Below the pieces are notes generated by a model. That model had not been told where the DNA came from and did not search any database. It saw only the letters and a list, made by a program, of their open reading frames with translations. A stretch of DNA of 64,000 nucleotides, taken from Rhodobacter maris (GTDB lineage: Bacteria > Pseudomonadota > Alphaproteobacteria > Rhodobacterales > Rhodobacteraceae). Location of the stretch: contig NZ_OBMT01000001.1 of NCBI RefSeq assembly GCF_900217815.1, forward strand, positions 186,001 to 250,000. Direction: 5' to 3'. Below, piece by piece: positions 47,676-56,244 of this stretch. A program made the position numbers and the translations under genes. How positions within the stretch are numbered: the stretch's first letter is position 1; each line of letters opens with the position of its first letter.

Positions 47676-48547
47676 TCGCGCGCTCCGTCCGGGCGATTCG
47701 CGGCGAGCCGGTCCACCGCATCGAGCACCGCGGGCAGGCCGCAGATCCAGTCACGATCCTGCATCACCGCGGCGCGGCCGGTGAGGGCCGTGAGCGCCGG
47801 ATGATCAAGCACGGCTTCGGAATGCGCGGGGGCGGGATCGGCGCGCGAGAGGATCACGAGGTCCGGATCCGCCATCACCAGCGCCTCAAGCGGCATGAAC
47901 CCGCCCGCGCCGTGCCCTATGAGCCGCGCGAGCGGCCTGAAACCTGCGGCGGTGATGATCTCGCCGGTCAGGCTTGCGCTTCCGGCCATATAGCCATGCG
48001 CCGCCCAGGTCGCGGCAACGGGGGGAGCGCCGCGCGACGGGCGCTGCAGCCGGGCGAGATTTTCGGCAAAGCGGCGCTCGATCCGCGCCGCCTCCGCCTC
48101 GCGCCCCAAAAGCGCACCCATCCGCAGGATACTGGCGCGCAGCTCGGCAAAGCTCTCGGCCGGTGCAAAAGTTTCGACCCGGATGCCGAGACCCCGCAGC
48201 ATCGTCACCGTGGCGGATGCCGTGTACCGTCCGGCCAACACCAGATCGGGTTTCTCGAGATAGACTTCCTCGGCGCGGCCGTGGTTGATGCGGTAGGAGC
48301 GTGCCCGTGCCGCCATCACCGAGCTTTCCGGATCCTGCGCCAGACGGGTGAGTGCGCGCAGCTGCCCCGGGGCCGCAAGCATCAGGGCAAGCTGATCGGT
48401 GCAGAGGTTGATCGAGACCACGCGCTGCGGTGCCGCGGGGTCGGCAAGGCCCGGCCCCGCGAGCCAAAGCGCCGCCGCCAGCCCCGGGAGGCCGCGGGCG
48501 AGGCGACGGCAGGCGCCACGGCCAAGCGGTATCTGGCGGGGCCGCAT
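47672..48547 (-). CDS. btuF: Cobalamin-binding periplasmic protein BtuF
   Basis: 291 residues. The N-terminus has an arginine-rich region then a hydrophobic segment ending in GLAD, acting as signal peptide. Core SBP_bac_2/BtuF-like features: VVSINLCTDQLALML, EEVYLEKPDLVLAG, FAELRASILRMGALLG. Starts four bases after btuB. ATG at 48547 is preferred to an upstream in-frame start inside btuB. Confidence 0.87.
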   Translation of the reverse strand: MRPRQIPLGRGACRRLARGLPGLAAALWLAGPGLADPAAPQRVVSINLCTDQLALMLAAPGQLRALTRLAQDPESSVMAARARSYRINHGRAEEVYLEKPDLVLAGRYTASATVTMLRGLGIRVETFAPAESFAELRASILRMGALLGREAEAARIERRFAENLARLQRPSRGAPPVAATWAAHGYMAGSASLTGEIITAAGFRPLARLIGHGAGGFMPLEALVMADPDLVILSRADPAPAHSEAVLDHPALTALTGRAAVMQDRDWICGLPAVLDAVDRLAANRPDGARE

Positions 48548-48551
48548 CGGC

Positions 48552-50411
48552 TCAGAACCGCAGCCCGACGCCGAGCGAGACCACGCGGCCCGGCTGGGCA
48601 TAATTGCGCGCGGTCTGATAGTCGGTGTCGAACAGGTTCTCGATGCGTAACCACGCCTGCGCGGTTTCGGTCAGCTCATACCGCAGGGCGAGGTTGGCAA
48701 GCGTGTAATCGTCAAGCTTCACCTGCGTCGTGGCATAGGGGAAGCTCGCATAATCCACATATTCGTCGCGCAGATCGGCAACATGGCTGAGGCTCAGCCG
48801 CGCCGTGAGCCGGTCTGCCAGTGGCCCTTCGGCGCCAAGTGTCAGGTTGTGGCGGGGGGCGCGCGCCGCCGGGCGTGTATTAGCCCCATCATCGACGGTG
48901 GCATCGGTGTAGGTATAGGCGCCGAAAAGCGACCAGCCGCGGGCCAGATCCATCGTGCCCGCAAGCTCCAGCCCTTTTGAGCGGCTGGAGCCATCCACCT
49001 GATAGTAAAGGAAGGTGTTGCTGTCGAACAGGATCTGATCCTCAACCTTGGTGTCAAAGACCGTCGCCCGCAGGCTCCCCGCGGCAAAGACCCGCTCGGC
49101 GCCAAGCTCGAAACTGCGGCTTTCTTCGGGTTGGAAGCCGGGGTTGCCGTAGCTGCTCCAAAGCTCATAGGGCGAGGGCGCGCGGAAACCTTTGGCGGCC
49201 ACGGCGCGCAAGATCCAGTCTGCATCCGGGCGCCATGCGAGCGCAAGCCGCGCGGTGGTTTCGGCCCCGAACATTTCGTGGTCATCATGGCGCAAAGCAA
49301 GCGCGAGATCGAGATCGTCGCGCGGCGCCCAGAGCGCTTCGGCGTAAACCGCATCGGTGGTGATGTCGCCCACCGTGGTCGACCACGCGGACGCGACTGA
49401 GAAATCCTCCGTCTTGTGCTCGGCGCCCCAGCTCAGCCGGAACGGGCCGCCCGCATCCCAGCGCCCGTCATAGGCGAGGGTCTCGCGGGTGGCGTCAAAA
49501 TAGGTGTGGCTCGCATATTCATACACATCGCGCCGAACATCGACCCGGGCATAGGAGAGCTCATGCGTCACCGTGCCCGTGCTGAAGTCGACAAAAACAC
49601 GCGCGCCGCGCAGCTGGCTGTCGGTCCAGTTGTCGGCATCGCCCGTGCTGGAGTCAAAATCGGTCAAGCTGTCCTGCGCCAGCACCGTGGCCCCCAATGT
49701 GAGCGTTTCGCTCAGCGCGTGCCGCGCGGAGGCGCTGATCTGGCTGCCGCGGAAGCCATCTTTTTCGCTGCCGGCGGAATGGGCCGAAAAGCCCTCGCTC
49801 ACCGCGCGGCCAAAGCTGAGCGCAAGCTCGGTGCGCGCGTCCCGGTAACCGACCGAGGCCGTGCCCGCATAGGTGCCATAGGTTCCGGCCTCCACGGCCA
49901 GCGCCCCGGATCGGCCCTCCTCCTCCGGCCGCCAGGTGGTGACATCGACCACGCCCGCCGCGGCCTCGGAGCCGTAAAGCGCCGATTGCGCACCGCGCAG
50001 GATCTCCACGCGTGAGAGGCCGGTCGTGAGCAGCGGGCCGAAGTTATAGGAAAGCTGCGTGGAAGAAGGGTCGGTCACATCCATCCCGTCGATCCGGGTG
50101 CCGAGGTAATAGGCGGGCAGACCGCGCAGGCGCAGCGCGGTCTGCGTGCCGAGCCCGCCGTTCGCGCTTAGCGAAATGCCCGGCTGGGTGGCAAGAAGGC
50201 TCGAGAAAGAGAGCGGCGCCGCCGCGAGATCGGGCGCGGTGAGCACGGTGACGGCGGCGCCGGTCTGGCTCAGCCGCACAGGCTCGGAGGCGGCGGTGAC
50301 CGAGATCGTATCAAGATCGAAGACTTCGTCGGTCTCCTGCGCAGGGGCAGCAACAGCCGGTATCGTGGCCAGGAGAGCAGAGAGCAAAGCGAAGCGCGAC
50401 AGGGTCGGCAT
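48552..50411 (-). CDS. btuB: TonB-dependent cobalamin receptor BtuB
   Basis: 619 residues. Sec signal peptide (MPTLSRFALLSALLATIPAVAAPA), TonB box region DLDTISVTA, plug domain with LRGLPAYYLGTRIDGMDV and the SRVEILRGAQSALYGSEAAAGVV signature, then a 22-strand barrel ending in Phe (SLGVGLRF). Outer-membrane uptake of B12. The transcript leader carries a cobalamin riboswitch (50553-50725). ATG at 50411 is placed immediately before the signal peptide. Confidence 0.92.
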   Translation of the reverse strand: MPTLSRFALLSALLATIPAVAAPAQETDEVFDLDTISVTAASEPVRLSQTGAAVTVLTAPDLAAAPLSFSSLLATQPGISLSANGGLGTQTALRLRGLPAYYLGTRIDGMDVTDPSSTQLSYNFGPLLTTGLSRVEILRGAQSALYGSEAAAGVVDVTTWRPEEEGRSGALAVEAGTYGTYAGTASVGYRDARTELALSFGRAVSEGFSAHSAGSEKDGFRGSQISASARHALSETLTLGATVLAQDSLTDFDSSTGDADNWTDSQLRGARVFVDFSTGTVTHELSYARVDVRRDVYEYASHTYFDATRETLAYDGRWDAGGPFRLSWGAEHKTEDFSVASAWSTTVGDITTDAVYAEALWAPRDDLDLALALRHDDHEMFGAETTARLALAWRPDADWILRAVAAKGFRAPSPYELWSSYGNPGFQPEESRSFELGAERVFAAGSLRATVFDTKVEDQILFDSNTFLYYQVDGSSRSKGLELAGTMDLARGWSLFGAYTYTDATVDDGANTRPAARAPRHNLTLGAEGPLADRLTARLSLSHVADLRDEYVDYASFPYATTQVKLDDYTLANLALRYELTETAQAWLRIENLFDTDYQTARNYAQPGRVVSLGVGLRF

Positions 50412-50552
50412 CGGCAAAACCTTTCCGTTCGGACCCGCAGGCCCGGAATGAGAGAGTCGCGGAAAGGCAGAAACCTCCCGCAGACGGCGACAACTCACCA
50501 CTGCGGATCAGGCCGCTTCCGTGGCACGCCCCGCGCCCGGAAAGGGTGATCG

Positions 50553-50725
50553 TCCAAGCAGGTCTCCTGGCTCGCGGGTCTTCGCTCGGTCGGCCTTCCC
50601 GGGCTTTGGCCCAGTGGCGTGTCGACGTCGCTCACCGCTCACAGTTGCGGGGGCAGCTGCGGCTCTGGCCCGGGGGCCGTTCCGCATTCCCTTTTCATCC
50701 GGCGCTCACCGGAACTTGAACGTTC
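50553..50725 (-). promoter_or_regulatory. Cobalamin riboswitch upstream of btuBFCD
   Basis: Minus-strand RNA shows the conserved parts in order: GATGAAAAGGGAAT, GCAGCTGCCCCCGCAACTGT, CACTGGG, CCCGGGAAGGC and the B12 box GAGCCAGGAGACCTGC. It ends about 140 bases before the btuB start. Boundaries are approximate (10-20 bases). Cobalamin binding normally lowers expression of the importer. Confidence 0.93.
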
Positions 50726-50823
50726 CCAATCAAGAGGAATTCGGCGCGGGCGTCAAGCGCTCCGGGCGCGTCAGATTGGCCTCCGGCGTCACCAAGGCGG
50801 TTGACACACCCGGCCCGGCCCCT

Positions 50824-50998
50824 CATGCTTTAGGCGCCCAGGCCCCGCGGAGCTCTCCGCGGGCGCAAGAGGGAAGCCGGTGCAATTCCGGCGCTGCCCC
50901 CGCAACTGTAAGCGGCGAGCCTTCTGCCAAGCCACTGGCCTCCGGGCCGGGAAGGGGCATCGGGCGCGTGAGCCGCAAGCCAGGAAACCTGCCGGGCC
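50824..50998 (+). promoter_or_regulatory. Cobalamin riboswitch upstream of two small Cys-rich genes
   Basis: Plus-strand RNA contains AAGAGGGAAGCCGGTGCAAT, GCTGCCCCCGCAACTGTAAG, GCCACTGG, CCGGGAAGG and the B12 box AAGCCAGGAAACCTGCC. GCCGGGCC at its 3' end (50991-50998) can pair with GGCCCGGC near 51020, possibly the expression platform. It is back-to-back with the btuB riboswitch, so the ~100 bases between them hold two divergent promoters; nothing clear was seen there. The downstream gene starts at 51107. Confidence 0.93.
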
Positions 50999-51106
50999 AA
51001 GAGACCATCCCGGGCGGCGGGCCCGGCGGCATGGATGCGCGCGGTCCAGAGCCGCGCGCCCTGCCCCATCCGCTCTCCGGCCCGAGCCTATGCCCCAGGA
51101 GAAGCC

Positions 51107-51493
51107 ATGGAGCCGAAAGACACCACCACCAACACGGCCTTCAAGGGCTTCACCAATGCGGCCTGCCCGTTCCTGCCCTGCCATCCCGGGGTGAAGCGCG
51201 CCTTCAACTGCCTGTTTTGCTACTGCCCGCTCATCGCCTATGAATGTCCCGGGCCCTATGCCACTTATACCGACCGCAACGGCCTGACGCGCAAGGATTG
51301 CTCTGCCTGCACCCTGCCCCATGACGGCTACGAGCAATCCTGGAACTTCATCCAGAAATGGCTCGATTATCCGCAGGTCTGGTCCGGTAAGCCGCAAACT
51401 GATCCGCCAACTTTGCGGCCGCGCCCCGCACAATCGGAGGCATCCGCGACGCCCGGCGTACCCGGCCATATTCAGGTGGAAGACGATGGCTGA
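51107..51493 (+). CDS. Small cysteine-rich protein (PF04071-like) under cobalamin riboswitch
   Basis: 128 residues with eight cysteines in the first 68 positions: C20, C25 (CPFLPC), C35, C38, C40 (CLFCYC), C47 and C65, C68 (CSAC), followed by NFIQKWLDYPQVWSG. This is the 'cysteine-rich small domain', often found beside cobalamin genes, probably binding a metal or iron-sulfur cluster; no activity is established. The C-terminal 30 residues are Pro-rich. AGGAG precedes the ATG. Its stop overlaps the next gene by eight bases. Confidence 0.8.
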   Translation: MEPKDTTTNTAFKGFTNAACPFLPCHPGVKRAFNCLFCYCPLIAYECPGPYATYTDRNGLTRKDCSACTLPHDGYEQSWNFIQKWLDYPQVWSGKPQTDPPTLRPRPAQSEASATPGVPGHIQVEDDG

Positions 51494-51803
51494 CGGTGCG
51501 TTTCCTCTTGCGCCCGCGGCCGGGCCGCATCGGCTCGTTGAGGCACGCCCCTGCAAGCTTTGCAATGGCCCCTGCGCGCCGGGGCTCGCGTTCCTGCGCC
51601 AGCTTGCCCAGGCACTCGAGACCGCAAAGGGGCTCGGCACCCTGTCCGAGGAGTTCGAGATCTCGGGCCAGGCGCAACTGCGCTGCGGCGACAGGCTCTG
51701 CCCGATGCTCTGGCAGGCCGGGCACGATTTCTGCCGCCTTCAGGGCGATGCCCCCGGAGACACCGCCGTTCTGCTCGAAACCCGGGCCCTCGTTCTCAAC
51801 TAG
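51486..51803 (+). CDS. Small cysteine-containing protein, possibly thioredoxin-like ferredoxin (DUF1636-like)
   Basis: 105 residues with cysteines at 23, 26, 30 (CKLCNGPC), 67, 72 (CGDRLC) and 83. The order CxxC, helix, beta strand, Cx4C, then a conserved C-terminal FCRLQGD and ALLETR-like helix resembles the thioredoxin-like [2Fe-2S] proteins of the DUF1636 type, which also occur beside cobalamin genes. The match is by eye and weak. It overlaps the preceding PF04071-like gene and so is under the same riboswitch. Confidence 0.65.
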   Translation: MADGAFPLAPAAGPHRLVEARPCKLCNGPCAPGLAFLRQLAQALETAKGLGTLSEEFEISGQAQLRCGDRLCPMLWQAGHDFCRLQGDAPGDTAVLLETRALVLN

Positions 51804-51806
51804 GGC

Positions 51807-52130
51807 TCAGCCCGCGGCCACGAGGCTCTGGATAGCGGTAAAGCCCTCAAAGCGCGGCTGGCCGGAATGGAGCTTTCGGCTCTCTCCTGCCCCGGCATGG
51901 GCGGCGCGAAACTGCTCCGACGTGGTCCAGTTGCGAAAATCGGCCTCGTTTTCCCAGACGGTATGCGACGCATAAAGCCGGGTGCCATCCTCGGCTTCAG
52001 GGCCACGCAGCATGTGGAAGGCGACAAAGCCGGGCAGTTCGCTCAGGCGGCTTTCGCGGCCCAGCCACAGCGCTTCGAAATCCGCCGCATTCTCAAGCGG
52101 CACGGTGAATCGGTTCATGGCAAGAAACAT
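51807..52130 (-). CDS. hmuQ: HmuQ-like heme-degrading monooxygenase
   Basis: 107 residues of the ABM/IsdG fold, closely following the HmuQ pattern: MNRFTV, DFEALWLGRESRLSELPGFVAFHMLRG, TVWENEADFRNWTTSEQFRAAH. Asn6, Trp68 and His78 fall at the positions of the catalytic Asn, Trp and His of IsdG. Divergent from the heme receptor gene hmuR across a 212-base region with a candidate iron operator. It would open imported heme to release iron. It ends four bases from the convergent Cys-rich gene. Confidence 0.8.
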   Translation of the reverse strand: MFLAMNRFTVPLENAADFEALWLGRESRLSELPGFVAFHMLRGPEAEDGTRLYASHTVWENEADFRNWTTSEQFRAAHAGAGESRKLHSGQPRFEGFTAIQSLVAAG

Positions 52131-52252
52131 CGGGTCTTTCCGGAGTAGGAGAAGGGGAGGGCTGGCGCAAGGCGGGCTGGCCTGCCAAGCTTAGCGCCGC
52201 CAAGGCCTCCGGCAAGGCCTTGCCGCAGCGTCAGCATTCTCATTTCAAATCT

Positions 52253-52267
52253 TGACTTAATAACTCA
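52253..52267. promoter_or_regulatory. Candidate iron-responsive operator between hmuQ and hmuR
   Basis: TGACTTAATAACTCA is a 15-bp imperfect palindrome (two mismatched pairs besides the centre) in the divergent hmuQ-hmuR region 52131-52342. Iron-responsive sites of alphaproteobacteria (Irr, RirA, Iron-Rhodo-box) are AT-rich palindromes of this size. Which regulator binds cannot be decided here. Confidence 0.4.
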
Positions 52268-52342
52268 GATATCGGAGATCTGGGAAAACCGCATGCCAGC
52301 GCCCTGCCAGCAAGCACAGACCGCTTGATCTGGGAGATCCCT

Positions 52343-54340
52343 ATGCGCCATGCACCGCGGCTTCGGGCCGCTCTTCTCGTTTGCACCGCCCTCACCCTGC
52401 CCACGTCCTCCGCATGGGCCGAGGCGCTCGACACGCCGCTTTATCTTGGCCAGATCGTGATCGGCTATGCCGAGGATGGCACGCCGATCTTTGCGGGCGA
52501 AAACGCCACGCATCTGGGCGAGCAGGATCTGCGTGGCGCGGGCTCCACCACCGACCTCGACGGGCTTTTGCGCCAGCAGACGTCCGTGTTCACCCAAAAG
52601 GATCCGGGCAACCCCGGCGTGTCGGTCAACATCCGCGGGTTCGAGGGCTCGGGGCGCGTGGCCATGTCGGTTGATGGCGTCCCGCAAACCTACCGCCTTA
52701 CCGGCCATGCCGCACAGGGGTATGTTTTCGTGGATGAAAACCTTCTCGCCGGGGTGGATATCACGCGCGGCCCGGTGACCGCGCTTGGGGGGGCCGGCTA
52801 TGCGGGCGCGGCCGATTTCCGCACTCTCGAGGCAGGCGACGTGCTGAAAGAGGGCGCCAGCCAGGGCGGCATGCTGCGGCTCGAGCAGACCGACAACGGC
52901 CATGCCACCTCCGGCATGGCGGCGGCGGCGATGCGCACGAACCGCTTCGACCTCCTCTTCGCCGCCTCGCGCCACACCGGTGACGATTACGCCGATGGCG
53001 ATGGCACGACAGTCGCCAATACCTACGAGGACATCTCCTCGCAGCTTCTCAAGGTGGGCTACGACCTGAGCGAGACCACGCGGATCACTTTCTCGCTGAT
53101 GCATTACGAGACCGACTTCTTCGCCACGAGCTATGGTCAGGAGCTTGTCAACGACATTGCGAAACTGGGCTTTCGTTATGCGCCGGGCTCCGCGCTCGTC
53201 GATCTGCGCGCCAATCTCTATACCGGTCGCACGAATACCGAATGGGTCTCGGGCAGCGGCTCCTATGTCGGGCGCGAGATGTCCACTCGCACCACGGGGC
53301 TCGACCTCACCAACACCTCGCAGATCGCGCTTGGCGCCTGGACCCTGACCAGCGCGAACGGGCTCGAGGCCTCGCAGGATCGGCTCGGCGGGGAAACCGG
53401 CGGCGTGAACCCGACCACCGGCAAGGCGACGCGGGCCGCACTTTTTTCCGAAAACGTCTTCACCCAAGGCAAATGGGAGATCACCGCCGGGCTGCGCGCA
53501 AGCTCCTACAGCCTCGACGGCGAGGCTTCCCTGGGCACGATCGACATTTCCGATCAGTCGCTCGACCCGAAGCTGACCGTCGCCTATCAGCTCACCGACT
53601 GGGTCCAGCCCTATGTCACGCTCTCGCGCGGCATGCGCGCGCCGACGCTGCAAGAAACCATGCTCGGCGGCACCCATCCGGGCGGCGGCGTGGGGATGAT
53701 CGCCAACCCCGCGCTCGAACCGGAAACCGAGCAAGGCTACGAGATCGGCTTCAACCTGACCCGCGAGGGGCTCTTCACGCAGGGCGACAGCCTCACCGGG
53801 CGGGTGAACTACTACCACATGGATGTCGAGAATTACGTTGTCTCGCAATATATGACCAATGCCTGGGGTCAGAGCGGCTATGCCTTTGCCAATATCGCGG
53901 GCACCTCGCGCACCGAGGGGGTGGAGATCGAGCTCACTTATGATCACCCCGAGTTCGATCTCGGACTGAGCTACACCCACAACGACTCGCATCTGCCGAG
54001 CCAGATGCCCGGCCTCGGCGCGGGGCAGTATCTGCCCGATGACACGCTCGCGCTGCGGCTCTCGCGTGATTTCATGGAGGACCGGCTCACGCTCGGCGCG
54101 CAGTACACCTATGTTTCGGGCGGGCTCTTCACCGATACCTACACCACCACGCCCTACCAGAAGGACGAGAGCTACGAGCTCGTCGATCTCTTCGCGAGCT
54201 ACGATCTGACCGAAAATGCCGTGCTCTATGCCAAGGTGACCAATGTCTTCGACGAGGTCTATGCGCCCTGGCTCTCCGCCTCGGCCACCGAGAACGGCCA
54301 GGGCCGCACCTTCCACATCGGCACCACGCTGCGCTTCTGA
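52343..54340 (+). CDS. hmuR: TonB-dependent heme receptor HmuR
   Basis: 665 residues. Signal peptide MRHAPRLRAALLVCTALTLPTSSAWAEA, plug with VNIRGFEGSGRVAMSVDGVPQTYR, and a 22-strand barrel containing MRAPTLQET and NPALEPE, the FRAP and NPNL-type boxes of heme/hemoglobin receptors; ends in Phe. Located in the outer membrane and powered by TonB. ATG at 52343 follows GGGAGATCC. First gene of the hmuRSTUV operon. Confidence 0.9.
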   Translation: MRHAPRLRAALLVCTALTLPTSSAWAEALDTPLYLGQIVIGYAEDGTPIFAGENATHLGEQDLRGAGSTTDLDGLLRQQTSVFTQKDPGNPGVSVNIRGFEGSGRVAMSVDGVPQTYRLTGHAAQGYVFVDENLLAGVDITRGPVTALGGAGYAGAADFRTLEAGDVLKEGASQGGMLRLEQTDNGHATSGMAAAAMRTNRFDLLFAASRHTGDDYADGDGTTVANTYEDISSQLLKVGYDLSETTRITFSLMHYETDFFATSYGQELVNDIAKLGFRYAPGSALVDLRANLYTGRTNTEWVSGSGSYVGREMSTRTTGLDLTNTSQIALGAWTLTSANGLEASQDRLGGETGGVNPTTGKATRAALFSENVFTQGKWEITAGLRASSYSLDGEASLGTIDISDQSLDPKLTVAYQLTDWVQPYVTLSRGMRAPTLQETMLGGTHPGGGVGMIANPALEPETEQGYEIGFNLTREGLFTQGDSLTGRVNYYHMDVENYVVSQYMTNAWGQSGYAFANIAGTSRTEGVEIELTYDHPEFDLGLSYTHNDSHLPSQMPGLGAGQYLPDDTLALRLSRDFMEDRLTLGAQYTYVSGGLFTDTYTTTPYQKDESYELVDLFASYDLTENAVLYAKVTNVFDEVYAPWLSASATENGQGRTFHIGTTLRF

Positions 54341-54360
54341 GACCCGAGAAAGGACCCGCC

Positions 54361-55410
54361 ATGACCCTGCCCAGCCCCGAAGACATCCGCGCCGCGCGCG
54401 CGGAAGATCCGCGCCCGCATACCCGCGACCTTGCGGCCCGGCTGGGCATCGCCGAGGCGGAGATCATGGCCGCCCTGCTGGGTCATGGCGCGACAAGGAT
54501 CGACGCGCATCCCGATGCGCTGATCCCGCGCCTGACCGCGCTCGGGCCGCTCAAGGCGCTCACCCGCAACGAGTCCTGCGTGATCGAGAAGATCGGCATC
54601 TATGACGATTACCGCCCCGGCCCGCATGCGGCGCTGGTGGTCAATGAGGCGATCGACCTGCGGATTTTCCCGAGCCACTGGGTGCATGGCTTCGCGCTTG
54701 AGGAGGAAACACCGCAGGGGCTCAAGCGCTCGCTGCAGATCTTCGATGCGGCGGGCGATGCGGTGCACAAGATCCACCTGCGCCCCGACAGCGATGCAGG
54801 CGCCTGGGCGCCGCTCGTCGCCGCGCGGCGGCTCCCCGATCAGGATGCGGCCCTCGCGCTTGCGCCCCGCCGCCCGCCCGAGCCTGCGCGGCTCCAGCCC
54901 GATCGGCGCGATGCGCTGCACGAGGGCTGGGCGGCGCTTGAGGATACGCATCAGTTCCTGCGGCTCTGTTCGAAGCTGAAGATGAACCGGCTCGGCGCCT
55001 ACCGGCTTGCCGGCGCGCCTTTCGTGCGCCGCCTCGCGCCGGGCGCGGTGGAAACGCTCCTTTACCGCGCCGCCGAGGCGGACCTGCCAATCATGATCTT
55101 TGTCGGCAATATGGGCTGCATCGAGATCCATACCGGCCCCGTTGGCCGGGTGGGCGACATGGGCCCCTGGATCACGCTTTACGATCACGGGCTCGACCTG
55201 CATCTGCGCATGGACCATATCGCCGAGATCTATGCAGTGGTGAAAAACACTGCCCGCGGCCCGGCCCATTCGGTCGAGTTCTTTGACGCGCGGGGCGCCC
55301 TGATCGCGCAGATCTTCGGCGTGTTGCGCGCCGATGCCGCTGCGGTGGCAGGCTGGAACGCGCTTGTGGCCGACCTGCCCGAGGCAGGTCTCGTGGAGGC
55401 CGCACAATGA
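54361..55410 (+). CDS. hmuS: HmuS/ChuS family hemin-handling protein
   Basis: 349 residues with the two tandem HemS/ChuX-like halves: LTRNESCVIEKIGIYDDYRP and NRLGAYRLAGAPFVRRL with IFVGNMGCIEIHTGPV and DHGLDLHLRMDHIAEIYAVVKN. Cytoplasmic heme chaperone or degrading factor; a separate HmuQ-like oxygenase lies nearby, so the main role here may be heme transfer. Its stop overlaps the hmuT start. Confidence 0.92.
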   Translation: MTLPSPEDIRAARAEDPRPHTRDLAARLGIAEAEIMAALLGHGATRIDAHPDALIPRLTALGPLKALTRNESCVIEKIGIYDDYRPGPHAALVVNEAIDLRIFPSHWVHGFALEEETPQGLKRSLQIFDAAGDAVHKIHLRPDSDAGAWAPLVAARRLPDQDAALALAPRRPPEPARLQPDRRDALHEGWAALEDTHQFLRLCSKLKMNRLGAYRLAGAPFVRRLAPGAVETLLYRAAEADLPIMIFVGNMGCIEIHTGPVGRVGDMGPWITLYDHGLDLHLRMDHIAEIYAVVKNTARGPAHSVEFFDARGALIAQIFGVLRADAAAVAGWNALVADLPEAGLVEAAQ

Positions 55411-56243
55411 AAGGGCTTCTCCTTGCCGCGGGGATCACCCTCACTCCGTTCATGGTGGCCGCGCAGGAGCGCGTCCTGTCGATCGGCGGCGCGGTGAGCG
55501 AGATCGTTGCCGAACTCGGCGCCACGGGGCGGCTCGTGGGGCGCGACACCACCACCACCTATCCGCCCGAACTCACCACGCTCCCCGATGTGGGCTACAT
55601 GCGCGCGCTTTCGCCCGAGGGGCTCTTGTCGCTCAACCCCGATCTGATCTTGCTGAGCGAAGGCGCGGGCCCGCCCGAAACGCTCGCCATGCTGGAGGGT
55701 GCTGGGGTGCGCATGGTGAAAGTGCCCGAAGGGCACGACACCGGCGCCGTGGCCGAGAAGGTGCGGGTGATCGCTGCCGCGCTCGGGATGGCGGCAGAGG
55801 GCGCCGCGCTGGCCGAAAAGCTCGATGCCGAGATCACGGCCGCGGCGGCAGAGGCCGCAACCGGCGGGCCAAAGCCGCGGGTGCTGTTTTTGCTCTCGAA
55901 TTCCGGCGGGCGGCTCACCGGCGCGGGCACAGACACCTCTGCCGCGGCGATGATCGCGCTTGCGGGCGGCACGAATGCGCTGCCGGGCTTTTCGGGCTAC
56001 AAGGCGCTCGGCGACGAGGCCATCACCGCCGCCGCGCCCGATGTGCTCCTTGTCATGACGCGCAGCGGCAATGCCCCTTCCGAAGGCGCGGACTATCTCG
56101 ACCATCCGGCCCTTGCCGCTACCCCGGCCGGGCAAGCGCAGCGGCTGATCGAGATGGACGGCATGTTCCTTCTGGGCTTCGGGCCGCGCACGGCGCCGGC
56201 GATCCGCGCGCTTCATACCGCGCTTTTCCCCGGCGAGGGCTGA
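55407..56243 (+). CDS. hmuT: Periplasmic heme-binding protein HmuT
   Basis: 278 residues with a short signal peptide (MKGLLLAAGITLTPFMVAAQ) and the BtuF-like fold. VGYMRALSPEGLLSLNPDLILL includes the Tyr (in DVGYMR) that ligates heme in ShuT/PhuT. Delivers heme to HmuUV. Confidence 0.92.
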   Translation: MKGLLLAAGITLTPFMVAAQERVLSIGGAVSEIVAELGATGRLVGRDTTTTYPPELTTLPDVGYMRALSPEGLLSLNPDLILLSEGAGPPETLAMLEGAGVRMVKVPEGHDTGAVAEKVRVIAAALGMAAEGAALAEKLDAEITAAAAEAATGGPKPRVLFLLSNSGGRLTGAGTDTSAAAMIALAGGTNALPGFSGYKALGDEAITAAAPDVLLVMTRSGNAPSEGADYLDHPALAATPAGQAQRLIEMDGMFLLGFGPRTAPAIRALHTALFPGEG

Positions 56244-56244
56244 G

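Noticed and set aside
52265-54316. A 683-codon minus-strand frame across hmuR
   Set aside because: Antisense shadow of a clear TonB-dependent receptor.
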